Part shown: positions 1-11,736 of the stretch, one piece after another
Numbering within the stretch: position 1 is the first letter of the stretch
Layout of the letters: every line of letters starts with the position of its first letter
Origin: Palaemon carinicauda
Lineage: Eukaryota > Arthropoda > Malacostraca > Decapoda > Palaemonidae
Length of the DNA: 64,000 bases
Direction: 5' to 3'
Assembly: GCF_036898095.1 (NCBI RefSeq)
Contig: NC_090725.1
Coordinates: forward strand, 203,342,232 to 203,406,231
The notes under the pieces: generated by a model
Database searches by the model: none
What the model was told of the DNA's origin: nothing
The model's input: only the letters and a program-made list of their open reading frames with translations
Program-made: the position numbers and the translations under genes

Positions 1-1080
1 GAAGTACAGGATTTGTTGGAAACGTTAACGTATTATGATTCAAAGATAGATCACATACATAACAGAATTGCACATTTCATTGAGAAATCCAAGGATTATG
101 TAGAAGCTATCACGTTAGCAACTAAAGGTGTACTGTTGCCCCATTTGTTGCCTATAAATTACTTAAAGTTAGTTCTGGGGAATGGAAGGGATAAACTAGG
201 CTATGTTCCTTTGTTAGGCGAACGTAGGATAGAATTTTATTACAGCCTAATTACAGTAAGCGTTGAAAATAACAAGATTAGGATTACAATTCCCTTTGAT
301 TCTTCTGATGCCTGGCAATCTTACAGGATATCACCATTTCCGACTTTCATGACGAATCACTCAAATCCAGTAATATCCAGTTTGACAGGACACGTATTGA
401 TTTCCCCAGACAAGGAAACATATACGGTCATTAAAGACTTAAATCAATTAACTCACTGTTCAGACGCAATGGATAGAAAAATATGTACAGCTGACTCATT
501 TGAATTCCATAAAAACTTAATGGATTCATGCGAGTTAGGTATAGTGTTAGACGATGCTCTCTCCCATACAAGTGAAAATTGTCTGGATAAGCTTTATCCC
601 TTTGACAATAATGAGTTCAATTGCAGACTGAACAATGGCTCGTGGATACGATACGACAAGGACGGCTTCAATGTATCATGCCCTGATGGATCCACGTCCT
701 TCACCCACATCTTCGTCGCAGCAGATGGTTGTATCGGGACTTCCCCTAATTCCATGGTGACTGGTCTACGGAAACTCATCAGAGAACGAGCCTACTTCGT
801 GAACTTCACATGGACCTCTACAATGCCAGCACTCCCTCTCCCGTATAACAGACAGGTTGCAAAGCGGTTGATGAAATTGACTGAGATGGACCACCTGTCA
901 CCGACTTATAAGGAATTTCTTCACCCCATACTGCTAGCAGGATTAAGTGTGACGGTGATGATATTTATCGCCGTGAACATCCTTGTTTGGCGTAGGTTAC
1001 GGAACAGTTGGAAGCTAAAACAGAACGTTTTGCCATGTCCAGACAAAACTCCTTATTTAATTCAGTTTAAAGCCGTTTGA
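1..1080 (+). CDS. Envelope-like fusion protein, C-terminal part (errantivirus / baculovirus F type), cut by window edge
   Basis: The frame is open from base 1, so the gene starts before the window; about 359 codons are present and it ends at TGA 1078-1080. The protein has an ectodomain with scattered Cys residues, one strong hydrophobic segment about 30-50 residues before the end (FLHPILLAGLSVTVMIFIAV), then a basic cytoplasmic tail. This is the layout of class I-like membrane fusion proteins carried by insect errantiviruses and related to baculovirus F proteins. The N-terminal signal, cleavage site and fusion peptide would lie outside the window. No stop or frameshift is seen. The neighbouring gag-pol is also outside. 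A short purine run at about 1100-1111 followed by TG could be a polypurine tract before a 3' LTR, but this cannot be tested without the 5' LTR. Alternative: a domesticated env gene. Family call is by overall pattern, moderately sure. Confidence 0.55.
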   Translation, partial: EVQDLLETLTYYDSKIDHIHNRIAHFIEKSKDYVEAITLATKGVLLPHLLPINYLKLVLGNGRDKLGYVPLLGERRIEFYYSLITVSVENNKIRITIPFDSSDAWQSYRISPFPTFMTNHSNPVISSLTGHVLISPDKETYTVIKDLNQLTHCSDAMDRKICTADSFEFHKNLMDSCELGIVLDDALSHTSENCLDKLYPFDNNEFNCRLNNGSWIRYDKDGFNVSCPDGSTSFTHIFVAADGCIGTSPNSMVTGLRKLIRERAYFVNFTWTSTMPALPLPYNRQVAKRLMKLTEMDHLSPTYKEFLHPILLAGLSVTVMIFIAVNILVWRRLRNSWKLKQNVLPCPDKTPYLIQFKAV

Positions 1081-1360
1081 AGTGGCCACCTCATTCGCTA
1101 AAGGAGTAAAATGCTCTGGAAATTGTGTGTGTACGAAAAGCAGTTAGTACGCTAGTAATATGTAATTGAAGAAATTATTGAACATTGCATTGTTAAAATA
1201 CATTTTAAAAAAAAACATTTAAAAAAAAAATATAAATAATTTTTTCTCTCGGCATCTAATAAAATATATAAGCCGGAATGTTAAAAGAAAAGAGAAAAAA
1301 AAATAAAGGCAACAGAATCTATGGGTATTTAATAAAATATATCAGCCCTATATATATATA
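1081..1360. other. AT-rich non-coding stretch, possible 3' LTR remnant
   Basis: This stretch follows the env-like stop codon. It has A-runs near 1205-1240 and an AATAAA-like signal near 1258. It may contain the 3' LTR of the element that carried the env ORF, but I see no repeat partner in the window. It ends in a short TA run at 1350-1360 where the first Tigger element is inserted. Confidence 0.3.
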
Positions 1361-2788
1361 CAGTAGAACCTCGGTTTACGAACGACTCCGCTTACGAATT
1401 TTTCGGTTTACGAAGGGACTTTCTCTGAAAAATTCGTCTCGGTTAACGAATATTGTATCGGTTAACGAATTTAAATTTCCCTCCCACGCGCCGTTTTTTG
1501 TGGAAAAGTGTTAACGCCGCGCTTCCCGATCGCATTTTTCATGGAAATATCTCACAATGGAGTCACGTGACTCCTCCCACGCATACCTACCACCCCCTAA
1601 ACCCCTTTATTACCCCCTTCACTCGTTCATTATCTCAGTAACCGCCGTCTCGATAGCATACATACTTAGTGAATTCGTGGACGATTTCTTTGTGATTTTT
1701 ACACTTGGTTTGTGATTTGTTTTATTTTCACTCATTTGTGATTAAAGTACTGTACTGTATTATTGTGATAGACAATGGCTCCTAAGATGTCGAAGAAGGA
1801 AAGCAGTAAGAAGAAGCTGATGATAACGATCGAGATGAAGAAGGAGATCATCGAGAAGCATGAACAAGGCATGCGTGTGAAAGACATTGCTAGTTTTTTC
1901 AATCGCTCGCAGTCGACGATATGCACAATATTAAAGAAAAAAGAAGAAATAAAGGCGGCTAAAGTAGCTAAAGGTGTATCGTCGTTATCAAAACAACGGC
2001 CACCTATTCTTGATGACGTAGAAAATTTATTAATGGTGTGGTTAAATGAGAAGCAGTTCGCAGGAGATTCAGTAAATGAGAACATGATTTGCGAGAAGGC
2101 AAGAACCATTTACGAGGAGGGAGGCACTGCACAATCACTGTCTTCGAGTGAGATAAAAGATTTTTTAAAGAAGTGAGAAGACGTGAAAAGTTTTCTTGAG
2201 GAAAATGTCCCGAATAAGGCTGAAACAGACCGTGCAATAAATTTATTAGTCGATAATGGGGTGGGTTACTTCTATAAAATTTTAAAGAACAGACAAAAGC
2301 AGGTGTCTCTTGAAAAATATCTTGTGAAGGGGGAGAAAAGAACTGTGAAAGACAACGACCAAGAGTCTCGCAAACGCAAAACCAGTGATAGTCAACGCCA
2401 TTCTCGCAAGAGAACTCCAGTCAACGTTCCTGAAGTTCTCATGGAGGGAGATTCTCCCTCCAAGCAGTAACCCCCTCCTCCTCCTTCCCCTCCTCTCGTC
2501 TCCATCAAGCCAGCAGCGACACTCTTCTAAGGTAAAGTTCAGGTTTACTGTGCATGCATATCCATATTTTCATCATTAAATGACTGCAATATTTTAATAA
2601 TTTTGTGTAGAGTACAGTAGAGTACTGTATGTGTAAGGAAAAATTTGTGAAAATTGGTTTTTGTAGATGGGTTGAACTAATTATTTCGATTTTATAACAT
2701 TCTTATGGGGAAATTCGTTTCGCGATACGAATTTTTCGGTTTAAGAGTTCGCATTAGGAACGAATTAAATTCGTAAACCGAGGTTCTA

Positions 2789-2791
<3 letters not shown>
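1361..2791 (+). mobile_element. Tigger/pogo-like DNA transposon 1, internally deleted
   Basis: The ends are inverted repeats. The left end begins CAGTAGAACCTCGGTTTACG and the right end is its reverse complement; about 22 bp match exactly, with further degenerate complementarity inside. Both ends sit in TA, the Tc1/mariner-pogo target. At 1.43 kb it is shorter than an autonomous Tigger (typically over 2 kb), because the catalytic DDE part of the transposase is missing. It carries one transposase remnant on the plus strand. Confidence 0.85.
1775..2470 (+). pseudogene. Tigger-like transposase remnant: CENP-B-type helix-turn-helix joined to the C-terminal tail
   Basis: ATG at 1775. The first 133 codons hold a basic N-terminus and a CENP-B/Psq-type helix-turn-helix (EMKKEIIEKHEQGMRVKDIA, about residues 22-41), followed by the start of the second CENP-B-like DNA-binding helix bundle (LLMVWLNEKQ). 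An in-frame TGA at 2174-2176 interrupts it. The same frame continues as a stretch matching the extreme C-terminus of Tigger transposases (an RQKQVSLEKYL-type motif) to the TAA at 2468. Complete Tigger transposases are about 500-600 residues with a DDE nuclease in the middle. Here only about 231 codons remain and no DDE region is visible, so the deletion is central and the product cannot be catalytic. A HTH-only product could still bind related inverted repeats, but nothing shows that it is expressed. Confidence 0.8.

Positions 2792-2862
<71 letters not shown>
2791..2862. repeat. (TA)n microsatellite
   Basis: About 70 bp of uninterrupted TA directly abuts the right end of Tigger element 1, and a shorter TA run abuts its left end. 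The transposon probably inserted into a TA array. Confidence 0.95.
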
Positions 2863-2866
<4 letters not shown>

Positions 2867-5317
2867 GAAACCGTGGTACGTGTACGTACCAGGAATTCAT
2901 GTTTGTGACTAAAATTGAATCTTTACCAAGGTAACAAATATTTTTATTAGTTACCCTATTGTGTTAACCTATGTTTCTGACAAAGGTAACAATTATTCTT
3001 TAACAAGTTACCGAATCATATGTATATCAGTATTTTTTTTTGGTACCATATAATCATTTGATAGCAATGTACCATATATGTGATCTGTATTTATCATGCA
3101 TTTTTTTTTCTTTGCTTTGGTAATATCTTTTTATATGCATTATTGTTATTATTTTTTTTTATGTGCCTATTTGGACATTCGTCCTCATTTGCTTATGGCT
3201 AAAGTTAAACAAAGAATAATACATATATCCAGTCACACCTAGTAAACATATTTTGGCTTGTTGTTAAATTTTTTTTGAAAAAATTGAGATAGCTGGCCGA
3301 GCTAATGTAATAAATGAAATAGTTAATTATTACATGTTTAAAACACATGACGTAATATGTCATTGTGGATGAAGATGCTAGCGTGAGATTTGCTGTAGTC
3401 AGATAAAATCATAAACAGGATGTATTTTGCATCCCTCGGCAATGTAACATTTTTCTGAAACATCAACACAAATGCATACCGTGTGAAAGATTGTGTCGTC
3501 ACCGGATGCAGGTGTCTTCCGAGAGACGAATGTAAAGTTTACATATTGTGTTTAAATGCTGAGACAACTAAACATACGATATCTGTGATATCGATAATTT
3601 AGGCAGTTCATATCTATACTTCACCTGAATTGGTCATCCGACCAAACCAGCTACACTCTTGTGATGGAGATGTTTAACACTTGTTTTTAGAGAATGAACC
3701 ATTTTTAAAGTTACCATGATGAACTTTATTTCAAGACTCAACATCTCAAACAACACATACTCAATGTGTGTTAATAACAGTAGCACACTAATACATTAAC
3801 ATTGTGCTGTAGGGTCTTCCACATATATATTTTACTTTATTGTATTTATTGTGGTTTATTTTTTATAACAAATGGAGGCCCAAATATTACCCTTAAATAC
3901 TTTCCCTTGAAAATCATATTTTGAACTACAACAGAAATCAAAGTTTGAATTACATCTGTGGTGTATTTGCACAAAATGTCTTACAAAAATAAAAGTTGGT
4001 ATGCAGACGTATGTTGAATGAGTTGCATTGGTAACTCTTGTGCTCTAATTATCTGAATAATTATTAGTAGTTTTTCCTCTTTTTTGTAGAGTTTAGTAAC
4101 CACTAGGAAGAACTAGTTCATTCAGTACCTGGGATGTATGCTTGAGATATTTTTTTAAATTTTTACATCTGGATGTGTAACAGAAATCTGGCTTTTTATT
4201 ATTTTTGCCTTATTTCAATCGTATTTGACTTACAAAGTAAAAGTTTCTCTAGAATAGTACTTTCTTGTAGTTTTTGTACTTCATATAAATCGGTCCTTTG
4301 AAAAGAAGTGAAAGGCTTTATTGGTTCTTTCAATATAATGTATAGTATATGTTTTAAGGGGACCACTGATCTCCTGCAATGTTAGAATTTATACTGAGAT
4401 GATTCACCTCAATTTTTTGTGAATGTTTTCTAAGCAGTCCTCAATAAATAGGAGTAAGGAAACCTAGGTATTCAGTCTTTACACTTATTGATTTATAACT
4501 AAAATATATTTTTTTCTTATTTTTTGGAAAAAAGTATAGCCAATAATATTTCCTTACTTTTTTATAACTTCTTGTATTTTTGCATTGCGAACTGTTATCT
4601 GCAAGGAATTTTGTTAGGCTAGAACAGGGAATCCAGTATAATATGATGTACTGTACTATAGAAATTTTTGTCTTCCCTGTCCTAAGGCCAGGATATCAAT
4701 GTACCATACCGTCATGATCTGTGTGTATATAAGGGAGACCTATGGGTTCAGTCTCTCTCGAAACCTGACACAGCCCCTCCAATTCTGAATTTATCTGCTA
4801 GAAGATGGCATGCCACCATCTATTAAGAAGCACTACTAATTGCAGGGAAGACAGCAACACCACATAGGCATTTGTTTACCACTGTAAGCCATGTTCTTTC
4901 TGTTACCTTCAATCATGTAACATCACCTTTTTTCTGCTCCAACCGTTTAATTTGCAAAAATATAAAATAAATTTGCCTTGACTTTAAAGTTTTGTATTGT
5001 AGATTAAGCTCTGCTTTGCTTTTTAGTATTAGGGATGATTTTAATGCATGCTTTGTTTTCATTAGCCTAACGAAAAACTGTTGTGTATGGTAGTAAAAAA
5101 CTATGCTATCTTTCATAGGTTTTTGATTATTTTACAAAAGGTTTATATAGCTTATCTAGATAAAGGTTGGGACAGATTATACTTAGCATAGCCTAGGCGT
5201 TCTTGCAACTCCCTTATTTAATTTCATAGAACATTTTGGTGCAAAGTAGAGAGAGAGGGAAGGTTAGGGAACTTAGATAATGATATATGTTGAAAAACCA
5301 TTTAGCCTTTACATATA
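2863..5317. other. 2.45-kb AT-rich stretch with no supported gene
   Basis: No frame longer than about 70 codons is open and none has a recognisable motif. Poly-T and poly-A runs are scattered through it. No inverted repeats or direct terminal repeats were seen by eye. It is probably intron or intergenic DNA. Confidence 0.6.
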
Positions 5318-6403
5318 CAGTGCAGTAATAACTTGAGATACAAGCTTAATGTGTTCAGGACCCGAGCTCGTATGTCAATTCGCTCATATCTCGGATCAGT
5401 TTTTCCCATATAAAATAACCAAAAAAAATTAATCGGTTCCCACCCTCTGAAAAAACACCTAAAAACAATATAATACAGTGGAAAAACATGTTCTTAATTG
5501 TTCTAATTCACAACCTATGCTCACAAAATAACAAATACCTATGTACTGATTATGATCCGCATTAAAATGTGACATTATTATGGGGTTCTTACCTTCGAGA
5601 CAGGCTGTAGCGGCTAACGGCGATGTGTGCGTAGGAGGAGGGAGAGAGAAAGGGGAGGAGAGAGACTTGACGGCAACACGTTCAGTACACTACATTTTTG
5701 TAAAACTACATAAAATAATTAAACTTTATATTTAACTTAAATGAAATTAGCTTACTATGCACAAACTTGGAAATAAATGTTAATCTTACATTACACTAAA
5801 CTTAATTGTAATTTTGTTTTCATTTTCATTTTTGTACTTTTCTTCCAGCTTGGCTCTTTTTGCCTAGCTTTTTGACTCTCTTTCACCTTCACTTTTTGCC
5901 GGCGTTTTTAAAAGGAACCTATCTAGGGATGTTTGCTTTTGTCTCCCCTTCAATATGTTACGAAAATGACGTTGTTGATGTACTCCTCTCATATTGGCAA
6001 GCCAGCTCAGTCACTCGTACACCACTCTCATGTTTTTCGATTATTAAATGTTTTATCTTGATTGTCATCATAGGCTTGTTCTTTTCACTACCCTTGTTTG
6101 CACTCGCTTGCTTTGGACCCATTGCTTATTCACTTAATTCTGTACTGATTAACGCAAAAAACACGTAAAAAATGCAAACATTACAGCCGATGCTCAGAGA
6201 TAACTTTCTTTGACGGAGATCCGACGTGGAAGAGCGAGCGATGCAGTTCTCGTGAGCAGCCTCTCGCACACTCGGCCACCTAGCGGCTGCATATCCTCGT
6301 ATCTCAAATTTGTCTCGTATCTCGGGGCAAAAATTTGCTGGAAACTTTCCTCATATCTCAAATTTCTCATTAGTTGGGACACTCGTATGTGGAGGTATTA
6401 CTG
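5318..6403 (-). mobile_element. Tigger/pogo-like DNA transposon 2, internally deleted
   Basis: The right end reads GGAGGTATTACTG followed by TA; its complement CAGTAATACCTCC matches the left end CAGTAATAACTTGAG at 5323. The left edge could be 5318 or 5323 because CAG occurs twice (CAGTGCAGTAATA). A transposase remnant lies on the minus strand. At about 1.08 kb it is another deletion derivative, of a different Tigger subfamily from elements 1 and 3 judging by its end sequence. Confidence 0.75.
5855..6122 (-). pseudogene. Tigger-like transposase remnant (HTH start plus C-terminal tail)
   Basis: Reading the minus strand from ATG at 6122-6120, 55 codons are open to a TAA at 5960-5958. They include a basic start (MGPKQASANKGSEKNK) and the first helix of the CENP-B-type HTH with an IEKHESGVRVTELA segment like that of elements 1 and 3. 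The DNA just beyond the stop translates to an RQKQTSLDRFLLK stretch, the conserved C-terminal tail. Everything between, including the DDE nuclease, is deleted. Confidence 0.7.
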
Positions 6404-6709
6404 TACATCAGTATAAAGGCCCGTGCACATGGGATTATGTTTCTTATTGGCTGAAGCCTATATTCATTATCAACTTTATGAAGACATTTTGGTGTATTGC
6501 CTCTCAACAAGAGAATGCCTTGAGATAGTCACTCAGCTTCAACATAGAATATCATTTCCGTGTTGAAGTCTGATGACGGGTAAGAGGAATAATTTTTTCT
6601 GTTTGACTCAAAATTTCTGTTATACTTTTCTACTTATTATTACTTCAACCCCCTTCAACTTTTATTAACTGTCTCCCACCTTACTGTCCAACCTCTTTTC
6701 TTTTTACAG
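6404..6709. other. Short unassigned stretch
   Basis: No coding potential was recognised here. It ends in a pyrimidine-rich tract with TTTTTACAG at 6701-6709 that would serve as a 3' splice site for the open frame that follows. Confidence 0.4.
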
Positions 6710-6934
6710 TCTAGATTTTTGGGAAGGGATACCATTGCTGGGATTGGAGATTTTTTCAAAACCAATTGTGGAAATTGTGGTGCTCTTGCCAAATACCTGA
6801 AAATGTTTTTACCAAAGGAGTGTGAACATTTCCAGATTGGCATGCAGACATATCTCATTGAAACAGTTCACTCTAGGATTCCAGGGGTAGGCTGGTTTTC
6901 CGAGATAAGACTCTCAATTTGCCTGCCACTATGA
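6710..6934 (+). CDS. Unidentified exon-like open frame
   Basis: A good splice acceptor (pyrimidine tract then ACAG, ending 6709) is followed by a frame open for 74 codons to TGA at 6932. The first about 58 codons have balanced, protein-like composition with a Cys pair (NCGNC) and a KYLKMFLPKECEHFQIGMQT segment; after about codon 59 composition drops. The exon could end near the GGGGTAGG at about 6887, although that donor is weak. I do not recognise the family. It could be a genuine host exon, or the decayed edge of an old transposon that continues to 8.6 kb. Low confidence. Confidence 0.3.
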   Translation, partial: SRFLGRDTIAGIGDFFKTNCGNCGALAKYLKMFLPKECEHFQIGMQTYLIETVHSRIPGVGWFSEIRLSICLPL

Positions 6935-8990
6935 TTAAAGTGGAGATGATTGTATTCTTGAAATATATGGATCAAGATCTGAAGCTACTTTGCAGTCTTT
7001 AGATCCAATACCCAGCAAGGCCTAAAACTTTGTAGTGGAGCCCAGATCTTCCTCCCAAAATCAGTACTCCTCCATTCACTACGTGGTATCCCTCAAAGGC
7101 TATGGTCTTTCGAGGGAGACAGATACCAGGTCTGAAGAAAGTCCTAGCCTTCTCCAAATCCCAGCAATGACCACCACCAGATTTTTCCTCCAGAAGAGGT
7201 TGGACTCTGCTTCACCTGTTCTTGCCCCTCCCTGACGAAGTCCAGGAGGGGTAGTAGGTTGAAAAAGAAGAGGGGTAAAGCACCACAGTAGTGGAATGCC
7301 TTGTGTTGCACATTTTCCGTTCATCTTTCATCTAAATCCATTCCAAACCTACTTCTGAGGTTCTATCTTGGATATGCAACAGAGATGGAAAAATCCTGGA
7401 GTTTTGCTCTAGAAGTTTTATTTTAACTTTGTCCAGTCTTTTTCTGTCAGCTCTTGAGGAGTTATCACATTGACATAGCATGAGTCCATTACTTCTCTCA
7501 GCTGATATGGTACTTGTCAGGCCTTGTTCAGTTGGAACTTCAGATCTATACTCAGCCTCCAGAGAGGAAGACTTCATGCTGTTAGTGACACGAGAGACTT
7601 TATAAAGCATGCAGTCTTCAATCATTCCAAAATTACCTGTTTTGCTCCTCAGGTGTTCCCTCAATTTTCCAGCTGATTGTCAAGTTTGCGACAATAGGAG
7701 TAACCTCTTCAGAGTCTTTCCAGGACGAGATCAAGAAGAATCTTATCTTGCAACAAAGCAAAGGATGAATACCTGGGAATGCTGTTCGAATGGGAACTTT
7801 TTCCTTTTACTCATATCAGCAAACTCTAAGAGGTAGCACACCTGTTCTTTGTCAGTAGAGACCACTGAACCACTCAAGGTAGCAATGAAAATGGTCAGCA
7901 TGTGAAGAAGAGTAGAGTTCTCTCTCTTCTTCCTCCTCTACCAACTCATCCTTACCACTCCTATTTTCTTCTTTTGGAACTACTACTCAGAATGGAGAAG
8001 CAGTAGTATTCACGCAGGAAACTTCTCACAAGAAGTTCTTTTGGACTTTTTAGCCAGGTGTGTTCTTCTCGTTTTGGAGGGAGTAATTGATCTCAGCCCC
8101 AGACTGTTACCTATGGGTCATTCATGGGAGGGTGAACATTGCTCTTACCTTCATTATTCCTGTTGTGACATAGGAGAAACACTCAAGTCCTTGAGAAGCT
8201 GTACATCAGGTCTCATTCTTTGACTGCTAACTTTGGGGTTGGTCGAATGATGTTGAGCTTGATATGGCAGTTTTCTCTTTGGATTGGATGCAGGTGAATG
8301 GTCCTGGTTAAGACCCAACACTGATTTCATAAGCCAGGAGATGGTGAGAGGTTTTTCCCATCTTTCCTGTTTCTGCCATGAATAGCAGGAACATCCTTGC
8401 CCTTAGAGAGCTGCTCTCGTCCACCAAAAAGAGAGTAATTAAGCTCACCTGCTAACCAATTCCGTAGGGGTCCATAAAACAGAGAGTGACCCCACTGTGT
8501 GAGAGCTACTGATGTGGAGCTAATTGCAGGTGCGCAATCCCACTTGCACCAATCACCAGCGCTGTAGTCCAGGTAAGAGGAGGGTATAGGGCTGGGGGTT
8601 ATGGCCATCTATTTAGAGAACAATAAAAATGTACAGTAGTACTGTCAGAGCCAAAATGACAAATATTGTCTCCTCAGATTTAAATTAAAATCTGCCATAC
8701 TTCAGTAATAATCGATTATAGTTTAATAGGCCTAATTAAAAACATAATCATAATAATATTATTTAATATACTTTTATTCACATAGCGAAGTAGATATGTT
8801 CTTTCAGGCATTATCCTTTCATTTAAATGGCAGAACTATTAAAAAACAAATATTATTACATTTAGTACCAGTAGCATGAAATATAATTATGGGAATCACA
8901 AAATACAAAATAAACATAGCTACGTTGTATTAATTGAAGTTATAAGATCATACCTTATACTTGAAGGGGAAACTACAGTAGTATAAAGTA
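6935..8990. other. Unassigned, possibly decayed element
   Basis: Several frames of 60-110 codons are open on both strands, but none shows a domain I can name. GC content is higher than in the flanking AT-rich DNA, and the sequence reads like a decayed coding region with many stops. A 30-bp resemblance was noticed between about 8070 and 35,235 (a GGAGGGAGT core), not enough to assign a family. From 8600 to 8990 the DNA is AT-rich and featureless. Confidence 0.3.
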
Positions 8991-9333
8991 TTTTTTGGGC
9001 TCAGGCCATGTCGTCCTGATGGAAGGTTCCTTTAAGTAGCTTCCTAGGGTATATTTGATAACAGTGATATTCCCAGAGAATTTAACCTAAGGTCTCCAGA
9101 ATTCTAACTCCTGGTGCGAATATCCTTAAAGTTTCCTTTTAGGATATCGCATAATATCGGGACGTATTCTTGACACGCCACATAGCAATCTGCACCCCGC
9201 ATAGCGTATACGCTTCAAGGGGGAAAAGTGGCAAAATAAAAGAGGAGCCGTTATAAAGTTCTCTTCCTCCGTTACTGTTTGAGTACTCAGATGGCGCCAT
9301 CATCGTCTGCCATCTTTATTCCTTTTTCTGTAG
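8991..9333 (+). repeat. Left inverted terminal repeat of DIRS element A
   Basis: It starts in TTTTTTGGGCTCAGG and contains GGCCATGTCGTCCTGATGG. It is nearly the exact reverse complement of 21,178-21,532, including the GATGGCGCCATC block near 9291 and the CTCCAGAATTCTAACTCCTG block near 9100. The left edge was placed using the ICR. Confidence 0.85.
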
Positions 9334-11736
9334 CAGTTTCGCTCGGTGCTTTTCCCAGTGCTCTTTCGTTATCAGGATTTATTATGCAATCTCCAGCTTC
9401 TTCTGCCTCTGGAAAGTTGAGTATTCGATTCTTATGCTGTATAAATTTAGCTCTGGCCGTAAAGTAAGAATTAATTTGAATTAAACCAGTTTTTTGGCAG
9501 AGCTATTGCCTTGACCGGAGGCGCCTTCAGCACTGTCGTTCGTAACGCATGAGTTATTTAGTTAGCCAGAACGACTTTCCCGGCATAATAGCTTAAAAGA
9601 AAATAATTAGCTATTTAGTCTTCATTGCTAAGAATTAATTATATTATGCCGATAGTACTCGCATTAGTTTCGGCAAATCAGGTAGCCGATCTTGTTTACG
9701 CTAGGCTTTGTAGCCTAGGCGTTATAGTTTACTCTCTTGCATGATATAATAAAGTTTTCCTAGTGCTATTAAATTTGAATGAAGATAATAGGCAATTTAT
9801 ACATGTAAGATATATGGATTGCATATAAAATTTCCTCTTCTAAGATAGTATACGAGAGAGCTTCAATGAGTTAGGTAGTCGATCTCACTGTCGCTAGGCT
9901 AGTAGCCTAGTGGCTTTAGTATACTTTCATACAATCTCCCTGGTTACCCTCATATATAGGGTAATCCCTCCTTCCCTCTGAGTGTAGCCTATGGCTACAA
10001 TCCTAGTTAGTCTTTCGTTGAATTGTCATTCTGGCAAGGTTAGGCTAGGGTTTTCTGCCCCTTCACCTAGCTACTGATGGTGAGCTTTGGGTTTGGGTCA
10101 GAACCTCAGAGTACTTGTCGTGTGCCGGCAACTGATCGATAGGGAAATGTACTTCCCTGTCGTATCTTGTACATCAGCATAGGAGGCCTTGCCTCCCTAG
10201 ACTGCACTTGATGGGGGCATGTGATCCCCTTCTCCCTCTGGTTTAGCGACTAGTCCTGTGCTCGCAGACCCTAGGCTGAAGAATAACGTTTATTTTTCTG
10301 CCTAGGTTGGCGCCGGCATTGGGACTCTGTTTCTCTATGATTAAGGGTGGCGGCTAGATGATTGTCGGCCCACCTTACTGTATTGGCTGACCCTAGGCTG
10401 GGGAATGTATTCTCCGTCCGCCTAGGATGGCGCCGATACTGAAACAGAGCTTCCTCTAGGTGTGGTAGGGCCGACATGCCGCCGACTCCTCTCACATCTT
10501 ATACAGGACCCTTTTCCCCTTCCCATTCTGTCCTTTAGTGATGGCCTAGCCATCACATCCCTCTGGTCGTTGTCCTACAATCTCGCCGATTGCCGGCAGG
10601 CTGTAGGGCCGGCTTGGGCTTCTGCCTGTACGGCCTAGTCGTATAGCTTCCCTATCGAACATGAGCTCCGAGATAGCTGTATCGGCAGGCCTAGCTGCCG
10701 GCAGGAGACCCGTTTGCTTTAGAGTGTTCTTCAGTCCTCCCTTGGGCGGCCATCCACATCCTACAACCGGCAGATACCGGCACGGAGGTGGATGGGTGGA
10801 AGCTTGATTATTCTATATTCTGCCCTTCCATTAGAACCCTCATTCCGGAGGAAGGAAGTGATACAGTGGCTAGTGCCGCCACTCTTACATCACCCTTCAC
10901 TCCTTGCTTTCTCTCTCTATTGGCTAGTGCCGCCAGCTACTATCCTAACTGGCGACTGCCGGCCACTATCCTTGCCGGCAAGATGCAGGCTAGACTTGTG
11001 GTCCGACAGCCGTTAATTCACTGTCACACTTAACTCTGCCGGCGAGAGCCGGCCGAGTCAGGTATTCCAGCCACTACCTTGTCACATTGAATGCTGGCTG
11101 GGATAGTGTGCTGACAGCTGGTGACCTGCCGGTGTCCAACAAGCCGCCAGCAATCCGGTGGGCCGCTGGCCGTAAAAATTATCAATTTTGTGCCAGTTGA
11201 ATTGAGCCTTAGGTACTAGCCTTGCCGGCTGCATGCCGGCAGCAACTATGGTATATGTATATACAGTAGCAAGTACATCTGTAGTATAGAGTATAATGCA
11301 GACAGAAAACTACGGTATAAAAGTATACAGTAGTTAAACTTTCCAACGTACTCTGTGTTTCCAAGCGAAGTCTATTGTTGAGACCTTATAAGATTGGGGA
11401 AGGAATTCCCTTTCTTTATACTGATAGATGATCAGTTATTTTGACCCTTATTATTAATCCTTTTGGAAGTGGGTGTTGTTTACACTACTCTATCCTTATA
11501 GGCTAGACTCTTCCATCGGGCCTCTTAAGGAGGATAACCCTAGAATTAATATTGAGGGAGGTGACAGCAATTGGCTGGGTGGGAAACACACGTATGTGTC
11601 TTTCCTATTTCATTTCTAGCTTATCTATCCTAAGCTATATGCAATAAAATAAAATGGAAAATATTATTATAATATTTATTAGTTTGTCTAGTGAGATAGA
11701 CTACGTTATACTCATTTTATTTTCCTCTCTTTACAG
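9334..11736 (+). other. Leader of DIRS element A
   Basis: About 2.4 kb lies between the left repeat and the gag exon. It is rich in GCCGGC palindromes (10,290-11,240) and has a roughly 118-bp near-duplicate (GACCCTAGGCTG at about 10,268 and 10,389). A short ORF, ATG 9384 to TAA 9465 (27 codons, beginning MQSPASSASGK), recurs at the same place in element B. The leader ends in a polypyrimidine tract and ACAG at 11,733-11,736, a credible 3' splice site directly before gag, so most of this leader may be intron. Confidence 0.5.

Noticed and set aside
7332..7664. 110-codon minus-strand ORF
   Set aside because: No recognisable motif, no start or splice context, and overlapping frames on the other strand of similar quality.
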